A DNA stretch of 25,412 nucleotides. It comes from an uncultured Lachnospiraceae bacterium. GTDB taxonomy: Bacteria > Bacillota > Clostridia > Lachnospirales > Lachnospiraceae. The stretch covers positions 16,487 to 41,898 of the forward strand of contig CAPQSW010000030.1 in assembly GCA_948688495.1 (NCBI GenBank), written 5' to 3'. The notes beneath the pieces are model-generated. The model did not search any database and was not told where the DNA came from. It saw only the letters and a list, made by a program, of their open reading frames with translations. A program made the translations under genes and the position numbers. Below, one piece after another: positions 7,647-15,717 of this stretch (positions within the stretch are counted from its first letter, which is position 1; each line of letters starts with the position of its first letter).

Positions 7647-9062
7647 ATGTATGAGAGACAGAAAAAGAGCTGGGTAAAACATCTGGATTTCTTAATTCTG
7701 GATTTGCTTTGCCTTGAGGTTACCTTTTATATTTCCTGTTTAATCAGGCTGGGCAGTTTTTATAATGCCCGGGGGATGAGAGAATATTACAATCGTTTGG
7801 CGGTCTTACTGCTGCTTTTGGATGGATGTATTGTATTTCTCACGGAGGCTTATACAGGGATACTCCGCAGGAACAAGATTCAGGAATTAAAGGCGGTTGT
7901 TATGCATTGTACAACGGTTTTTGCCGGCGTCACCGTCTATCTATGGGGAACGAAGCAGTCAGAGATTTACTCCAGGCAGGTTATTTTGGTATTCTGGGCT
8001 TTGTCTATTGTTGTGGAATATTTTTCCAGATGTTTATGGAAGATTTACATCCGTCAGCGTATGATTCGTGGAAAGCGTTTTTCCAAGCTGATCGTTGTGA
8101 CAGAGGAGCGGTATGCCGAGCAGTGTATTTCGGATTTCCAGCACAACAGGTACAAAGAATTTGAAGTGATTGGCGTAGTAGTTGTGGATGTCGACAGAAC
8201 TGGTGATGAGATTTGTGGAGTATCGGTAGTGGCTTCGGCGGACAGTTTTTTGGAGTATGTCCGCGTGAATGTCGTGGATGAGATATTCATCAATGGGAAT
8301 ACAAGGGAAAGCAGCGAGGCTTTGGCAAATGAACTGTTGGAGTTAGGGCTTACCGTACATTTTAATCTTGTGCGGGAATCCCAGTTGATGCCGAATAAGC
8401 TGGTAGAGCATTGTGGCAAATATCTGGTGCTGACTACCAGCATGAAGATAGCCACAAACCGTCAGGTGTTTATGAAACGGTGTATGGATATTGCAGGCAG
8501 TCTGGTAGGCTTGTTTCTGACTGGAATTGCATTTGTTGTATTTGCCCCTATCGTTAAAATCCAGTCACCGGGGCCTGTCTTTTATGCACAGACCAGGATT
8601 GGGAAGAATGGGAGACGATTTCGGTTTTATAAGTTCCGCACGATGGTTGTGGGTGCGGATGATATGAAGAAAGACTTGATGGAGCAAAATGAGATGGACG
8701 GCCTGATGTTCAAACTGGAGGAGGATCCCAGAATATTCGGCGTTGGGAAGTTCATGCGCAAGTATTCCATTGACGAGCTGCCCCAGTTTTGGAATGTGCT
8801 CAAAGGAGATATGAGCCTGGTTGGGACAAGACCTCCGACGGAAGATGAGTTTGAGCAGTATGAGCTTCATCACAGGGCAAGGCTCGGCATGCGTCCGGGG
8901 CTTACCGGTATGTGGCAGGTCAGCGGCAGAAGCGATATTAAGGATTTTGAGGAGATCGTAGCGCTTGACACCCAGTATATCTCGAATTGGTCTTTGAGTA
9001 TGGACCTCAGGATTATCTTGCGGACGGTAGGTGTGGTGCTGACGGGAAAAGGATCGCTATGA
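7647..9062 (+). CDS. Polyprenyl glycosylphosphotransferase (sugar-1-phosphate transferase)
   Basis: This 471-aa membrane enzyme should transfer a sugar-1-phosphate from a nucleotide sugar to undecaprenyl phosphate, the first step of an exopolysaccharide, capsule or glycan pathway. The ATG at 7647 has GAGG 8 nt upstream; in-frame extension back to 7524 would overlap the zinc-ribbon gene and lacks a ribosome binding site. Residues about 1-140 carry four membrane spans, about 145-265 a nucleotide-binding-like domain, and about 276-471 the bacterial sugar transferase domain. That domain shows KRCMDIAGS before a membrane-inserted helix, SPGPVFYAQTRIGKNGRRF, YKFRTM, the catalytic Asp-Glu pair in SIDELPQFWN (Asp376-Glu377), LKGDMSLVGTRPP and RPGLTGMWQVSGRS. 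The architecture matches the WbaP/WcaJ-like family; the sugar cannot be told. The stop overlaps the next start (ATGA). Confidence 0.93.
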   Translation: MYERQKKSWVKHLDFLILDLLCLEVTFYISCLIRLGSFYNARGMREYYNRLAVLLLLLDGCIVFLTEAYTGILRRNKIQELKAVVMHCTTVFAGVTVYLWGTKQSEIYSRQVILVFWALSIVVEYFSRCLWKIYIRQRMIRGKRFSKLIVVTEERYAEQCISDFQHNRYKEFEVIGVVVVDVDRTGDEICGVSVVASADSFLEYVRVNVVDEIFINGNTRESSEALANELLELGLTVHFNLVRESQLMPNKLVEHCGKYLVLTTSMKIATNRQVFMKRCMDIAGSLVGLFLTGIAFVVFAPIVKIQSPGPVFYAQTRIGKNGRRFRFYKFRTMVVGADDMKKDLMEQNEMDGLMFKLEEDPRIFGVGKFMRKYSIDELPQFWNVLKGDMSLVGTRPPTEDEFEQYELHHRARLGMRPGLTGMWQVSGRSDIKDFEEIVALDTQYISNWSLSMDLRIILRTVGVVLTGKGSL

Positions 9063-9823
9063 TAGATATTTCAATCACGATTGTTGCATTTAATGATGAA
9101 GATGATGTAAGAAATGCGGTGTGTTCCATTATGGAGCACACTGCCGACAGGATAAGCAAAAGAATTTATATTGTTGATAACAGTACACAGAGTAATGAGC
9201 TGTCTTCACTTGTGAAAGAATATGAGGAGGTAGTTTACAAACGGCCTGGGGAGAATTTGGGTTTTGGCGGCGGGCACAATTATGTGCTTAAGGATTTAGA
9301 CTCCAAATACCATGCCATTGTAAACCCGGATATTCTTCTGACGGAGGACAGTTTTTCTATTTTGCTTGCTTTTTTAGAGCAACAGGGGGCAGGCATGGCA
9401 GTGCCAAGGCTGGTCGATGGGGAGGGAGTGCTTGAGGCAGTATACCGTCGGGAGTTGACGGTGTCAGATATGGTAATCCGTATGCTGTTCTCAAAGCATT
9501 TTAAAAAGAGGCAGCGTTACCATACCATGCAGGATATGGATTATGGCAAACCATTTCAGGTTCCCTTTGCCCAGGGAAGTTTTCTTGTAATTCGCAGTGA
9601 ACTGTTTGCCCGGTTGGGAGGGTTTGACCCTCGTTATTTCATGTATATGGAGGATGCTGACCTCTGCCGGCAGGTCAACGATGTGAGCAGTGTGTTGTAT
9701 TGTCCAGAAACCTCAGTAATCCATAAATGGGAACGCGGTTCACATAAGGACATGCATCTGCTGAAAATCCATCTTGTCTCCATGTTTCGTTATTTTGGTA
9801 AATGGGGGTGGAAACTGTGGTGA
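9059..9823 (+). CDS. Family 2 glycosyltransferase (rhamnosyltransferase-like)
   Basis: This 254-aa cytoplasmic GT-A enzyme is expected to add a sugar to the lipid-linked intermediate begun by the preceding transferase. The ATG at 9059 overlaps the upstream stop by 4 nt (ATGA) and AAGGA lies about 6 nt before it, indicating translational coupling. Motifs: ISITIVAFND at the N-terminus; IVDNSTQS (38-45); GENLGFGGGHNYVL (64-77); NPDI (89-92), which replaces the DxD metal site as is usual in the WbbL-like rhamnosyltransferase group; GSFLVIRSELFARLGGFD; and FMYMEDADLC (about 194-203), which carries the catalytic ED pair. The donor is a guess from this resemblance. There is no membrane span. Confidence 0.88.
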   Translation: MIDISITIVAFNDEDDVRNAVCSIMEHTADRISKRIYIVDNSTQSNELSSLVKEYEEVVYKRPGENLGFGGGHNYVLKDLDSKYHAIVNPDILLTEDSFSILLAFLEQQGAGMAVPRLVDGEGVLEAVYRRELTVSDMVIRMLFSKHFKKRQRYHTMQDMDYGKPFQVPFAQGSFLVIRSELFARLGGFDPRYFMYMEDADLCRQVNDVSSVLYCPETSVIHKWERGSHKDMHLLKIHLVSMFRYFGKWGWKLW

Positions 9824-10626
9824 CAGAGCGGGTGGAAACAGCGGCGTCGGAGGATGGAAATATCCGCATATCCGTTGCGCTGTCTTCCTATAACGGAGAG
9901 GCTTATCTCAGGCAGCAGCTGGATTCTATTTTAGCGGAGCTGACAAAGGCAGATGAGCTGGTGATTTCTGATGACGGATCTGTAGATGGAACTGTGGCCA
10001 TTGTAAAAGAATATGAGGCGAGAGACAGAAGAATACGTCTGCTGTCAGGACCGCGGCAGGGAATCGTGAAAAATGTGGAACATGCGCTTGCTCATACCCG
10101 TGGGCAGTATATTTTTCTTGCAGACCAGGACGATATCTGGCTTTCGGGGAAAGTGGAGCGGGTCTTGGAATGCTTTTTGCAGCAGAAGGCGTCTGTAGTG
10201 ATTCATGATGCGCGGGTGTTCATCGGTGACGACAGCTCCAGGGTTCAAATGGAATCTTTTTTTGCATTCCGGGACGCCGGGGCAGGTGTTGTGAAGAATA
10301 TTATTAAGAACAGTTATATTGGCTGCTGTATGGCATTCCGCCGGGAATTGCTTGCGGTAGTGCTTCCCATTCCGCGTCAGATTGAGATGCATGACCAGTG
10401 GATTGGCGTTTTGGGGGATTATTATGCGGGAAAGTCCTGTTTTTTGCGGGAGCCGCTTTTGTTATACCGCAGGCATGGTGGGAACAATTCTGCGATGGAG
10501 CATTACAGTGTGGGGAGAATGCTGCGAAACAGAGTCGTATTTTTGTGGTATTTGTGTGGAAGAATTTTGCGAAATTGCTGGAAAAAGGGTGGTAATATGG
10601 AAAAAATCAAGAAAAATGACAGTTGA
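9820..10626 (+). CDS. Family 2 glycosyltransferase
   Basis: This is a second GT2 enzyme of the same operon, about 268 aa. I favour GTG at 9820, which overlaps the preceding stop (GTGA) and has GGGGGTGG about 8 nt upstream; ATG at 9802 is the alternative and would add six residues. Motifs: ISVALSSYNGEAYLRQQLDS near the N-terminus, SDDGSVDGT (50-58), and ADQDDIWLSGKVERVL with the DxD-type metal site at about 102-105. MHDQWIGVLGDYYAG supplies the acceptor-side Asp, and YRRHGGNNS closes the GT-A fold. This pattern is common in capsular and rhamnan glycosyltransferases. The C-terminal 40 residues are basic with a hydrophobic stretch (VVFLWYLCGRIL), suggesting membrane association. The sugar and linkage cannot be inferred. 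Confidence 0.87.
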   Translation: MTERVETAASEDGNIRISVALSSYNGEAYLRQQLDSILAELTKADELVISDDGSVDGTVAIVKEYEARDRRIRLLSGPRQGIVKNVEHALAHTRGQYIFLADQDDIWLSGKVERVLECFLQQKASVVIHDARVFIGDDSSRVQMESFFAFRDAGAGVVKNIIKNSYIGCCMAFRRELLAVVLPIPRQIEMHDQWIGVLGDYYAGKSCFLREPLLLYRRHGGNNSAMEHYSVGRMLRNRVVFLWYLCGRILRNCWKKGGNMEKIKKNDS

Positions 10627-10651
10627 TAAATGAAAAGAAATATTATAAGAT
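10623..10651 (+). promoter_or_regulatory. Possible promoter for the LCP-glmS pair
   Basis: TTGATA at 10623-10628 (5 of 6 matches) and TAAGAT at 10646-10651 (4 of 6) are 17 nt apart. The -35 box overlaps the stop codon of the preceding glycosyltransferase. The LCP start at 10704 is 52 nt further on. Readthrough from the upstream operon is also possible, since no terminator separates them. Confidence 0.4.
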
Positions 10652-10703
10652 AGGTCGTAAGTGTATACGTTAACGAAATAAGGATGATGGGCAGGATAAA
10701 AGT

Positions 10704-11825
10704 ATGGCAAAGAAAACGAGTGGACAAGGGAAAAGTGCAGCGGCTCGGAAAGCCAGGAGGGCAAAGAGGCGCAGAAGAAAAATTATATTAGTATGTGTGG
10801 AGCTTTTGATACTGGGTGCAGCTCTTGTATGGATTTGGACCAAGGCCAAGATGGACAAGATTAACACGGATGCTACATTTCAGGCGAAGGACGTCAGGAA
10901 TGAGGATTTGTCGAAAGAGACGCGGGATGTGCTGGGGGGATATACGACAATCGCGCTGTTTGGACTTGACAACCGTGACAGCAATTCTTACAACAGCGGT
11001 AATTCGGATGTCATTATGGTGGCAAGGATTGACAATAAGACGAAGGAGGTGCGCCTGGTATCGGTATACCGCGATACCTTCCTTAAGATGGCGGATTTAG
11101 ATAACACGGATGCTTACAGCAAGGCGAATGCCGCTTATGCCATGGGAGGGCCGGAACAGGCGGTGCGCATGCTGAATACGAATCTGGATCTTGACATCCA
11201 GGAGTATGTAGCCTTTGACTTTTCAGCCGTTGCGGAGGCAGTGGACATCTTAGGCGGCGTGGAGATTGAGATTACGGACGAGGAATGCGGGCATTTGAAT
11301 AATTACTGTGTTGAGACTTCCCAGGTGACAGGCAAAGGCTATGAACCGCTGCCGGGAGGAGGCACGTACAACTTAAACGGCGTCCAGGCAGTTTCCTATG
11401 GAAGAATCCGCTACACGGCGGGAGATGATTTTAAAAGGACGGAACGCCAGCGTCTGGTTGTGAATAAAATGGTAGAAAAAGCGTTAAAATCAGATATAGG
11501 AACGATCAATGGGCTGATAGATGCGGTTTTTCCGAAAATTAGAACTAGCCTTGGGTCAGATGAGCTTGTTAAGATGGCAGCGAGCGCGTTACAGTACAAG
11601 CTGGGAGAGAGCAAAGGATTCCCCTTTGACCTGCAGAATGAGGTGGTATCGATCGCTTACCAGCAGTCAAATTCTGACTGCGTAATTCCCAAGGATCTGG
11701 CGTCAAATGTCAAGCAGCTCCATGATTTCCTGTATGGGACAACGGATTATAAGGTGACGGACAGCGTACAGGGAATCAGCAATGAAATAATCTACCGCAC
11801 CGGGGTGTCGGTAGGGGGTGAATAG
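10704..11825 (+). CDS. LytR-CpsA-Psr (LCP) family wall polymer ligase
   Basis: This 373-aa protein should move polyprenyl-pyrophosphate-linked glycopolymers such as teichoic acid or polysaccharide onto peptidoglycan outside the cell. The N-terminus is very basic (KKTSGQGK and RKARRAKRRRRK), followed by one membrane span at about 27-46. The extracellular LCP domain covers about 77-275. Its signature residues are seen in LFGLDNRD (about 85-92), NSDVIMVARID (about 100-110), VSVYRDTFL (Arg123, Asp124) and YGRIRYTAGDDFKRTERQR (about 232-250), the family's phosphate and metal ligands. About 100 residues of lower conservation follow. The ribosome binding site AGGAT precedes the ATG at 10704. It sits between polysaccharide synthesis genes and glmS, consistent with attaching the polymer made by the upstream operon, though that link is inference. 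Confidence 0.93.
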   Translation: MAKKTSGQGKSAAARKARRAKRRRRKIILVCVELLILGAALVWIWTKAKMDKINTDATFQAKDVRNEDLSKETRDVLGGYTTIALFGLDNRDSNSYNSGNSDVIMVARIDNKTKEVRLVSVYRDTFLKMADLDNTDAYSKANAAYAMGGPEQAVRMLNTNLDLDIQEYVAFDFSAVAEAVDILGGVEIEITDEECGHLNNYCVETSQVTGKGYEPLPGGGTYNLNGVQAVSYGRIRYTAGDDFKRTERQRLVVNKMVEKALKSDIGTINGLIDAVFPKIRTSLGSDELVKMAASALQYKLGESKGFPFDLQNEVVSIAYQQSNSDCVIPKDLASNVKQLHDFLYGTTDYKVTDSVQGISNEIIYRTGVSVGGE

Positions 11826-11836
11826 GAGGAAGGCAA

Positions 11837-13663
11837 ATGTGTGGAATAGTAGGCTATATTGGGCAGTCACAGGCGGCCCCGATCTTATTGGACGGCTTAT
11901 CAAAACTGGAATACAGAGGATATGATTCGGCGGGAATTGCCGTTTATGATGGGGAGAGGATTCAGGCACAGAAGGCGAGCGGACGTCTGAAGGTTTTAAG
12001 TGAGCTGACCCATGATGGAGCTACGATGCCAGGTGTTGCCGGAATAGGACATACCCGTTGGGCAACCCACGGCGCGCCCTCCAACAACAATGCGCATCCT
12101 CATTTTAATCAGGACGAGAGTATTGCGGTTGTACACAATGGAATTATTGAGAATTATCAGAAGCTGAAGAAGTACCTGGAAGGGAAAGGCTATCAGTTTG
12201 TGTCGGATACTGACACGGAAGTTGTGGCACATCTTCTGGATTATTACTATAAGGGTGATCCGATTGAAGCGATTACCAGGGTGATGCACAGGGTAGAGGG
12301 TTCTTATGCCCTGGGGATTATGTTTAAGGCACATTCTGGTTTGCTGTACGCCGTGCGCAAGGACAGTCCCCTGATCGTAGGGCACGGCAGGGATGGCAAT
12401 CTGATTGCCTCAGATGTGCCGGCAGTGTTGAAATATACGCGGAACGTGTATTTTATCCAGAATGAGGAGATTGCCGTATTATCGGAGGAAAAAATATCAT
12501 TTTTTAATGTGGACGGAGAAGAAATCAGCAAGGAATCCTCTACAATTGACTGGGATATCAATGCGGCGGAAAAGGGCGGTTATGAACATTTTATGTTAAA
12601 GGAAATGTATGAACAGCCCCAGACAGTCAGGGATACATTAAGCCCGCGGATCAAAGACGGAATGGTGGATATAGAGGAATTGGGGATGTCGGAGGAGGAA
12701 ATCCGGGCAATCGGCAGAATCCATATCGTTGCCTGCGGTTCTGCATATCATACAGGGGTGACGGCAAAGTATGTGTTTGAGGGTATGGCACGTATTCCCG
12801 TGGATGTGGACCTGGCCTCTGAATTTCGTTACCGCAATCCGATTCTTGCGCAGAATGATTTGGTAATTATTATCAGCCAGTCAGGTGAGACGGCAGATTC
12901 CCTGGCCGCATTGCGCGAAGCAAAAAGCAGGGGGGTTAAGACGCTTGGCATCGTCAATGTCGTGGGAAGTTCCATTGCAAGGGAAGCGGATAAGGTTATG
13001 TACACCTGGGCAGGGCCGGAGATTGCCGTTGCCACGACCAAGGCATACAGCGCGCAGCTGATTGCAGAATATCTGCTTGCCATGAGGTTTGCGCAGGTGC
13101 GGGGAGAGATTACAGATCATGAGATTTATTCCTGCCTTAAGGATTTGCAGAAACTGCCGGAGCAGATTGAGATGCTGCTAAGCAATAAAGGGAAAATCCA
13201 GCATTTTGCCAACCGCTATATTTCTGCAAAAGATGTCTTTTTCGTGGGACGCGGTGTTGACTATGCAATTTCTATGGAAGGTTCCCTGAAGCTCAAAGAG
13301 ATTTCCTATATTCATTCCGAAGCGTATGCAGCGGGAGAGTTAAAGCATGGAACGATTTCACTGATTGAGGAAGGGACGCTGGTCGCGGCAGTATTGACAC
13401 AGGAAGATTTATATAAGAAGACCATCAGTAATATTGTGGAGCTCAAAAGCCGCGGCGCTTTTGTGCTTGCAGTAACGAATACCGGGAATACAGAGATAGA
13501 GAAGGCGGCAGATTATGTCATCTACATCCCGCAGACGAACCGCTGGTTTACCAATTCCCTGGCAATTATTCCGTTGCAGTTGTTTAGCTATTATGTATCG
13601 GTAGGCAAGGGCTGTGACGTGGATAAACCAAGGAATCTGGCAAAGTCTGTGACGGTGGAGTAA
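11837..13663 (+). CDS. glmS: Glutamine--fructose-6-phosphate aminotransferase (isomerizing)
   Basis: This 608-aa cytoplasmic enzyme makes glucosamine-6-phosphate from fructose-6-phosphate and glutamine, the entry step to UDP-GlcNAc and peptidoglycan. After removal of Met, Cys2 (MCGIVGYIG) is the N-terminal nucleophile of the glutaminase domain, which runs to about residue 220 and includes GIGHTRWATHG and HNGIIENY. Two SIS sugar-isomerase domains follow, with CGSAYHTG and ISQSGETADSL in the first and GRGVDYAISMEGSLKLKE in the second. The C-terminus DKPRNLAKSVTVE is the family's usual ending, and the length is typical. The ATG has a very strong site (AGGAGGAAGGCAAATG) and lies 11 nt after the LCP gene. 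That gap is too short for a glmS ribozyme, so the usual Firmicute self-cleaving control is absent here. Confidence 0.97.
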   Translation: MCGIVGYIGQSQAAPILLDGLSKLEYRGYDSAGIAVYDGERIQAQKASGRLKVLSELTHDGATMPGVAGIGHTRWATHGAPSNNNAHPHFNQDESIAVVHNGIIENYQKLKKYLEGKGYQFVSDTDTEVVAHLLDYYYKGDPIEAITRVMHRVEGSYALGIMFKAHSGLLYAVRKDSPLIVGHGRDGNLIASDVPAVLKYTRNVYFIQNEEIAVLSEEKISFFNVDGEEISKESSTIDWDINAAEKGGYEHFMLKEMYEQPQTVRDTLSPRIKDGMVDIEELGMSEEEIRAIGRIHIVACGSAYHTGVTAKYVFEGMARIPVDVDLASEFRYRNPILAQNDLVIIISQSGETADSLAALREAKSRGVKTLGIVNVVGSSIAREADKVMYTWAGPEIAVATTKAYSAQLIAEYLLAMRFAQVRGEITDHEIYSCLKDLQKLPEQIEMLLSNKGKIQHFANRYISAKDVFFVGRGVDYAISMEGSLKLKEISYIHSEAYAAGELKHGTISLIEEGTLVAAVLTQEDLYKKTISNIVELKSRGAFVLAVTNTGNTEIEKAADYVIYIPQTNRWFTNSLAIIPLQLFSYYVSVGKGCDVDKPRNLAKSVTVE

Positions 13664-13690
13664 AAACACTTTTTTTTAAAATAATAGACA

Positions 13691-13728
13691 CAGTTTTGAC
13701 ACAAATATTCCGTAAACTGCTTTATAGA
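13691..13728 (+). promoter_or_regulatory. Possible promoter/operator upstream of htrA
   Basis: A perfect TTGACA lies at 13696-13701. The best -10 candidate is TATAGA at 13723-13728, but the spacing is 21 nt, longer than normal, which weakens the call or suggests an activator. The inverted repeat CAGTTT (13691-13696) / AAACTG (13714-13719) brackets this region and could be a regulator site. The htrA start is 40 nt downstream. Confidence 0.3.
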
Positions 13729-13768
13729 TAATGAAACAGAGAACAGCAGAAGAAAGGAGATATTTGTT

Positions 13769-15367
13769 ATGGAAAATAATTATAATAATTACAACAATAA
13801 TGAAAATATGCAGGAAAGTAATAATGGGAGCATACAGAATCCCAACACTACAGCCAGTGAGAATACAAAAACAGTTACTTCAAGCAGCACAGGGGCGCCG
13901 GGATCCATTTATTCTTACAGTTATATAAATCAGGAAAACCAGGAGCGTAATCCTAATTATTACGAGAGAAAAGAAGAAAACGGCAATACCCAGAGGACCT
14001 ATACAACGGGCAGTTACGGAGATACAGAGGCGGGAAGCCAGGGTACGCAGGGAGCTTACAATACAGGAAGCCAGGATGCTCCAAAGGGACAGGACGCGGT
14101 CCCAAAGAAAGCAAAGAAAATGAAAATGCCCCGTGTGAAAAAGCAGCATGGTTTTGGCGTGGCGGTGGCAAAATGTGCAGCCCTTGCTCTGGTATTTGGG
14201 CTGGTATCCAGTACAGTGTTTTATGGAACCGGCTTAGCTTTTAAACATACAACCGGCCTCAATGATACAAATCAGGGAGCGGTTGCAGGAAGCGCAGAGA
14301 AAGCAGAAGTTACGGCCACGACAGAGGGCGGCAGTCTTTCTACTACAAATGTAAGCACTGCAACAACGGTGACGGATGTATCAGACATCGCAGAGAATGT
14401 GATGCCGTCCATCGTTTCCATCACCAATATGAGCCAGGCCGTGCAGTCTGATTTCTTCGGACGTATCTATCAGGAGGAGGTCCCAAGTGCAGGAAGCGGG
14501 ATTATCATTGGGCAGACAGAGGAGGAAATCTATATTGCAACAAATAACCATGTGGTTGCCAATTCCACAAAGCTTACGGTAAATTTTGTGGATAACCAGC
14601 AGGTGGAAGCAGAGATCAAGGGTACAGATACAAGTACGGACCTTGCGGTCATATCTGTCAAGATAAACAATATCTCCAGTGACACGATGGAGAAGATTAA
14701 GGTTGCAACGCTTGGCAGTTCAGACGATATCAAAGTAGGTCAGAGCGTAGTGGCAATTGGAAATGCGTTAGGCTATGGCCAGTCTGTAACGACGGGCGTA
14801 ATCAGTGCAGTTGACAGGGAGGTAACGGTAGAGGATGAGACGACAGGGGCCTCCATTACCAACGACCTGATTCAGACAGATGCGGCAATCAACCCTGGAA
14901 ACAGCGGTGGTGCGTTGTTAAATATGAATGGTGAAGTGATAGGTATCAATTCTGTAAAGTATTCCGATACCAAGGTAGAAGGTATGGGCTATGCAATTCC
15001 CATCTCAGCGGCAGAGCCGATTGTAAACAATTTGATTACCAGGGAAGTCGTGGATGAAGAAAATTCTGCATACCTGGGCGTAAGCGGGCAGGATGTCAAT
15101 TCTGAATTGTCAGATAGTTTTGGTATGCCGGAAGGTTTATATATCACAATGGTAGCTGAGAACAGCGCTGCCGAGCAGGCAGGAATCCGAAAGGGCGATG
15201 TGCTCACGAAATTTGATGGCAGAAAGATAGCATCCATGGAAGGACTTTCGGATGCCATGCAGTATTACGCAGCAGGAACCCAGGTGGAAGTGACGCTGCA
15301 GAAGAATGATAATGGCGAATGGAAGGAAGAAACCATTACAGTAACACTTGGTAAAAAGAATAAATAA
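13769..15367 (+). CDS. Membrane-anchored HtrA/DegP-type serine protease
   Basis: This 532-aa surface protease is expected to degrade misfolded exported proteins. The ATG at 13769 has AAAGGAGAT about 8 nt upstream. An unusually long hydrophilic N-terminal tail (about 1-127, rich in Asn, Gln, Tyr and Ser) would lie in the cytoplasm, followed by a basic segment and one membrane span at about 131-153. After a Thr/Ala-rich linker the trypsin-like domain covers about 205-425, with the catalytic triad His261 (ATNNHVV), Asp291 (TDLAVISV) and Ser379 (NPGNSGGAL). One PDZ domain covers about 433-530 (YLGVSGQDV, GLYITMVAENSAAEQAGI, GDVLTKFDG). This order matches Firmicute HtrA proteins with a single PDZ. 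It stands alone, with its own upstream region and a strong terminator after it. Confidence 0.95.
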   Translation: MENNYNNYNNNENMQESNNGSIQNPNTTASENTKTVTSSSTGAPGSIYSYSYINQENQERNPNYYERKEENGNTQRTYTTGSYGDTEAGSQGTQGAYNTGSQDAPKGQDAVPKKAKKMKMPRVKKQHGFGVAVAKCAALALVFGLVSSTVFYGTGLAFKHTTGLNDTNQGAVAGSAEKAEVTATTEGGSLSTTNVSTATTVTDVSDIAENVMPSIVSITNMSQAVQSDFFGRIYQEEVPSAGSGIIIGQTEEEIYIATNNHVVANSTKLTVNFVDNQQVEAEIKGTDTSTDLAVISVKINNISSDTMEKIKVATLGSSDDIKVGQSVVAIGNALGYGQSVTTGVISAVDREVTVEDETTGASITNDLIQTDAAINPGNSGGALLNMNGEVIGINSVKYSDTKVEGMGYAIPISAAEPIVNNLITREVVDEENSAYLGVSGQDVNSELSDSFGMPEGLYITMVAENSAAEQAGIRKGDVLTKFDGRKIASMEGLSDAMQYYAAGTQVEVTLQKNDNGEWKEETITVTLGKKNK

Positions 15368-15396
15368 GTATAAGATAAAAATATATCAATTCAGAG

Positions 15397-15436
15397 GCTG
15401 TCTCTGCGGATATTTCATCCGCGGAGGCAGCTTTTT
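15397..15436 (+). terminator. Intrinsic terminator after htrA
   Basis: A 15-bp stem joins 15397-15411 (GCTGTCTCTGCGGAT) to 15417-15431 (ATCCGCGGAGGCAGC) around an ATTTC loop. It has two G-U wobbles and is followed by TTTTT at 15432-15436. This is a strong, classical rho-independent terminator 29 nt after the htrA stop codon. Confidence 0.92.
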
Positions 15437-15482
15437 ATATGAATTTTTGCTTAAGTAATATTGTGAAATATGCACAAATATT

Positions 15483-15511
15483 TTCAAAAACAATTGTTAA
15501 AAACATAATAT
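15483..15511 (+). promoter_or_regulatory. Candidate promoter for the leader and large surface-protein gene
   Basis: TTCAAA (15483-15488) and TAATAT (15506-15511) are 17 nt apart, each matching consensus at 4 of 6 positions, in a very AT-rich stretch. The spacer contains the palindrome AACAATTGTT. Transcription from here would give a leader of roughly 275 nt before the ATG at 15794. Weak by sequence alone. Confidence 0.3.
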
Positions 15512-15625
15512 AGGTTTACCATTCTTTATGTGGGTTGCACATATTATTGGTGTAATCTCTCGTGCTGAGTGTGCATTTTGCCTAGATGTACACCAGAAGA
15601 GGGGAAACTGTGAGGAGGAAGGCAA

Positions 15626-15715
15626 ATGCAAAGGATTTTTCTTATGCCTTCCGACGACATGGCAGAATGCGCGAAGCGTGCCGCTGCTGGAATAAGCAGT
15701 TTCCTCTTTCCATAA
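15626..15715 (+). CDS. Possible 29-aa leader peptide
   Basis: ATG at 15626 is preceded by GGAGGAAGGCAA, the same 12 nt that precede the ATGs of glmS (11837) and pyk (22242). The frame then runs 29 codons to TAA at 15713-15715, starting MQRIFLMPSDDMAEC and ending ISSFLFP. I recognise no family. Part of the ribosome binding site (15617-15624) can pair with 15645-15652, inside this ORF, which could limit translation. The ORF ends three bases before the terminator-like hairpin at 15718, the spacing expected of a translated attenuator leader. It could also be a chance ORF in a structured RNA. Confidence 0.3.
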   Translation: MQRIFLMPSDDMAECAKRAAAGISSFLFP

Positions 15716-15717
15716 CA

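Noticed and set aside
15600..15715. Known c-di-GMP-I or cobalamin riboswitch
   Set aside because: I looked for the conserved GCAAACC and GGGACGCAAAGCC cores and for the cobalamin box. Only a chance GACGAC and short GCAAA strings occur, with the wrong surroundings.
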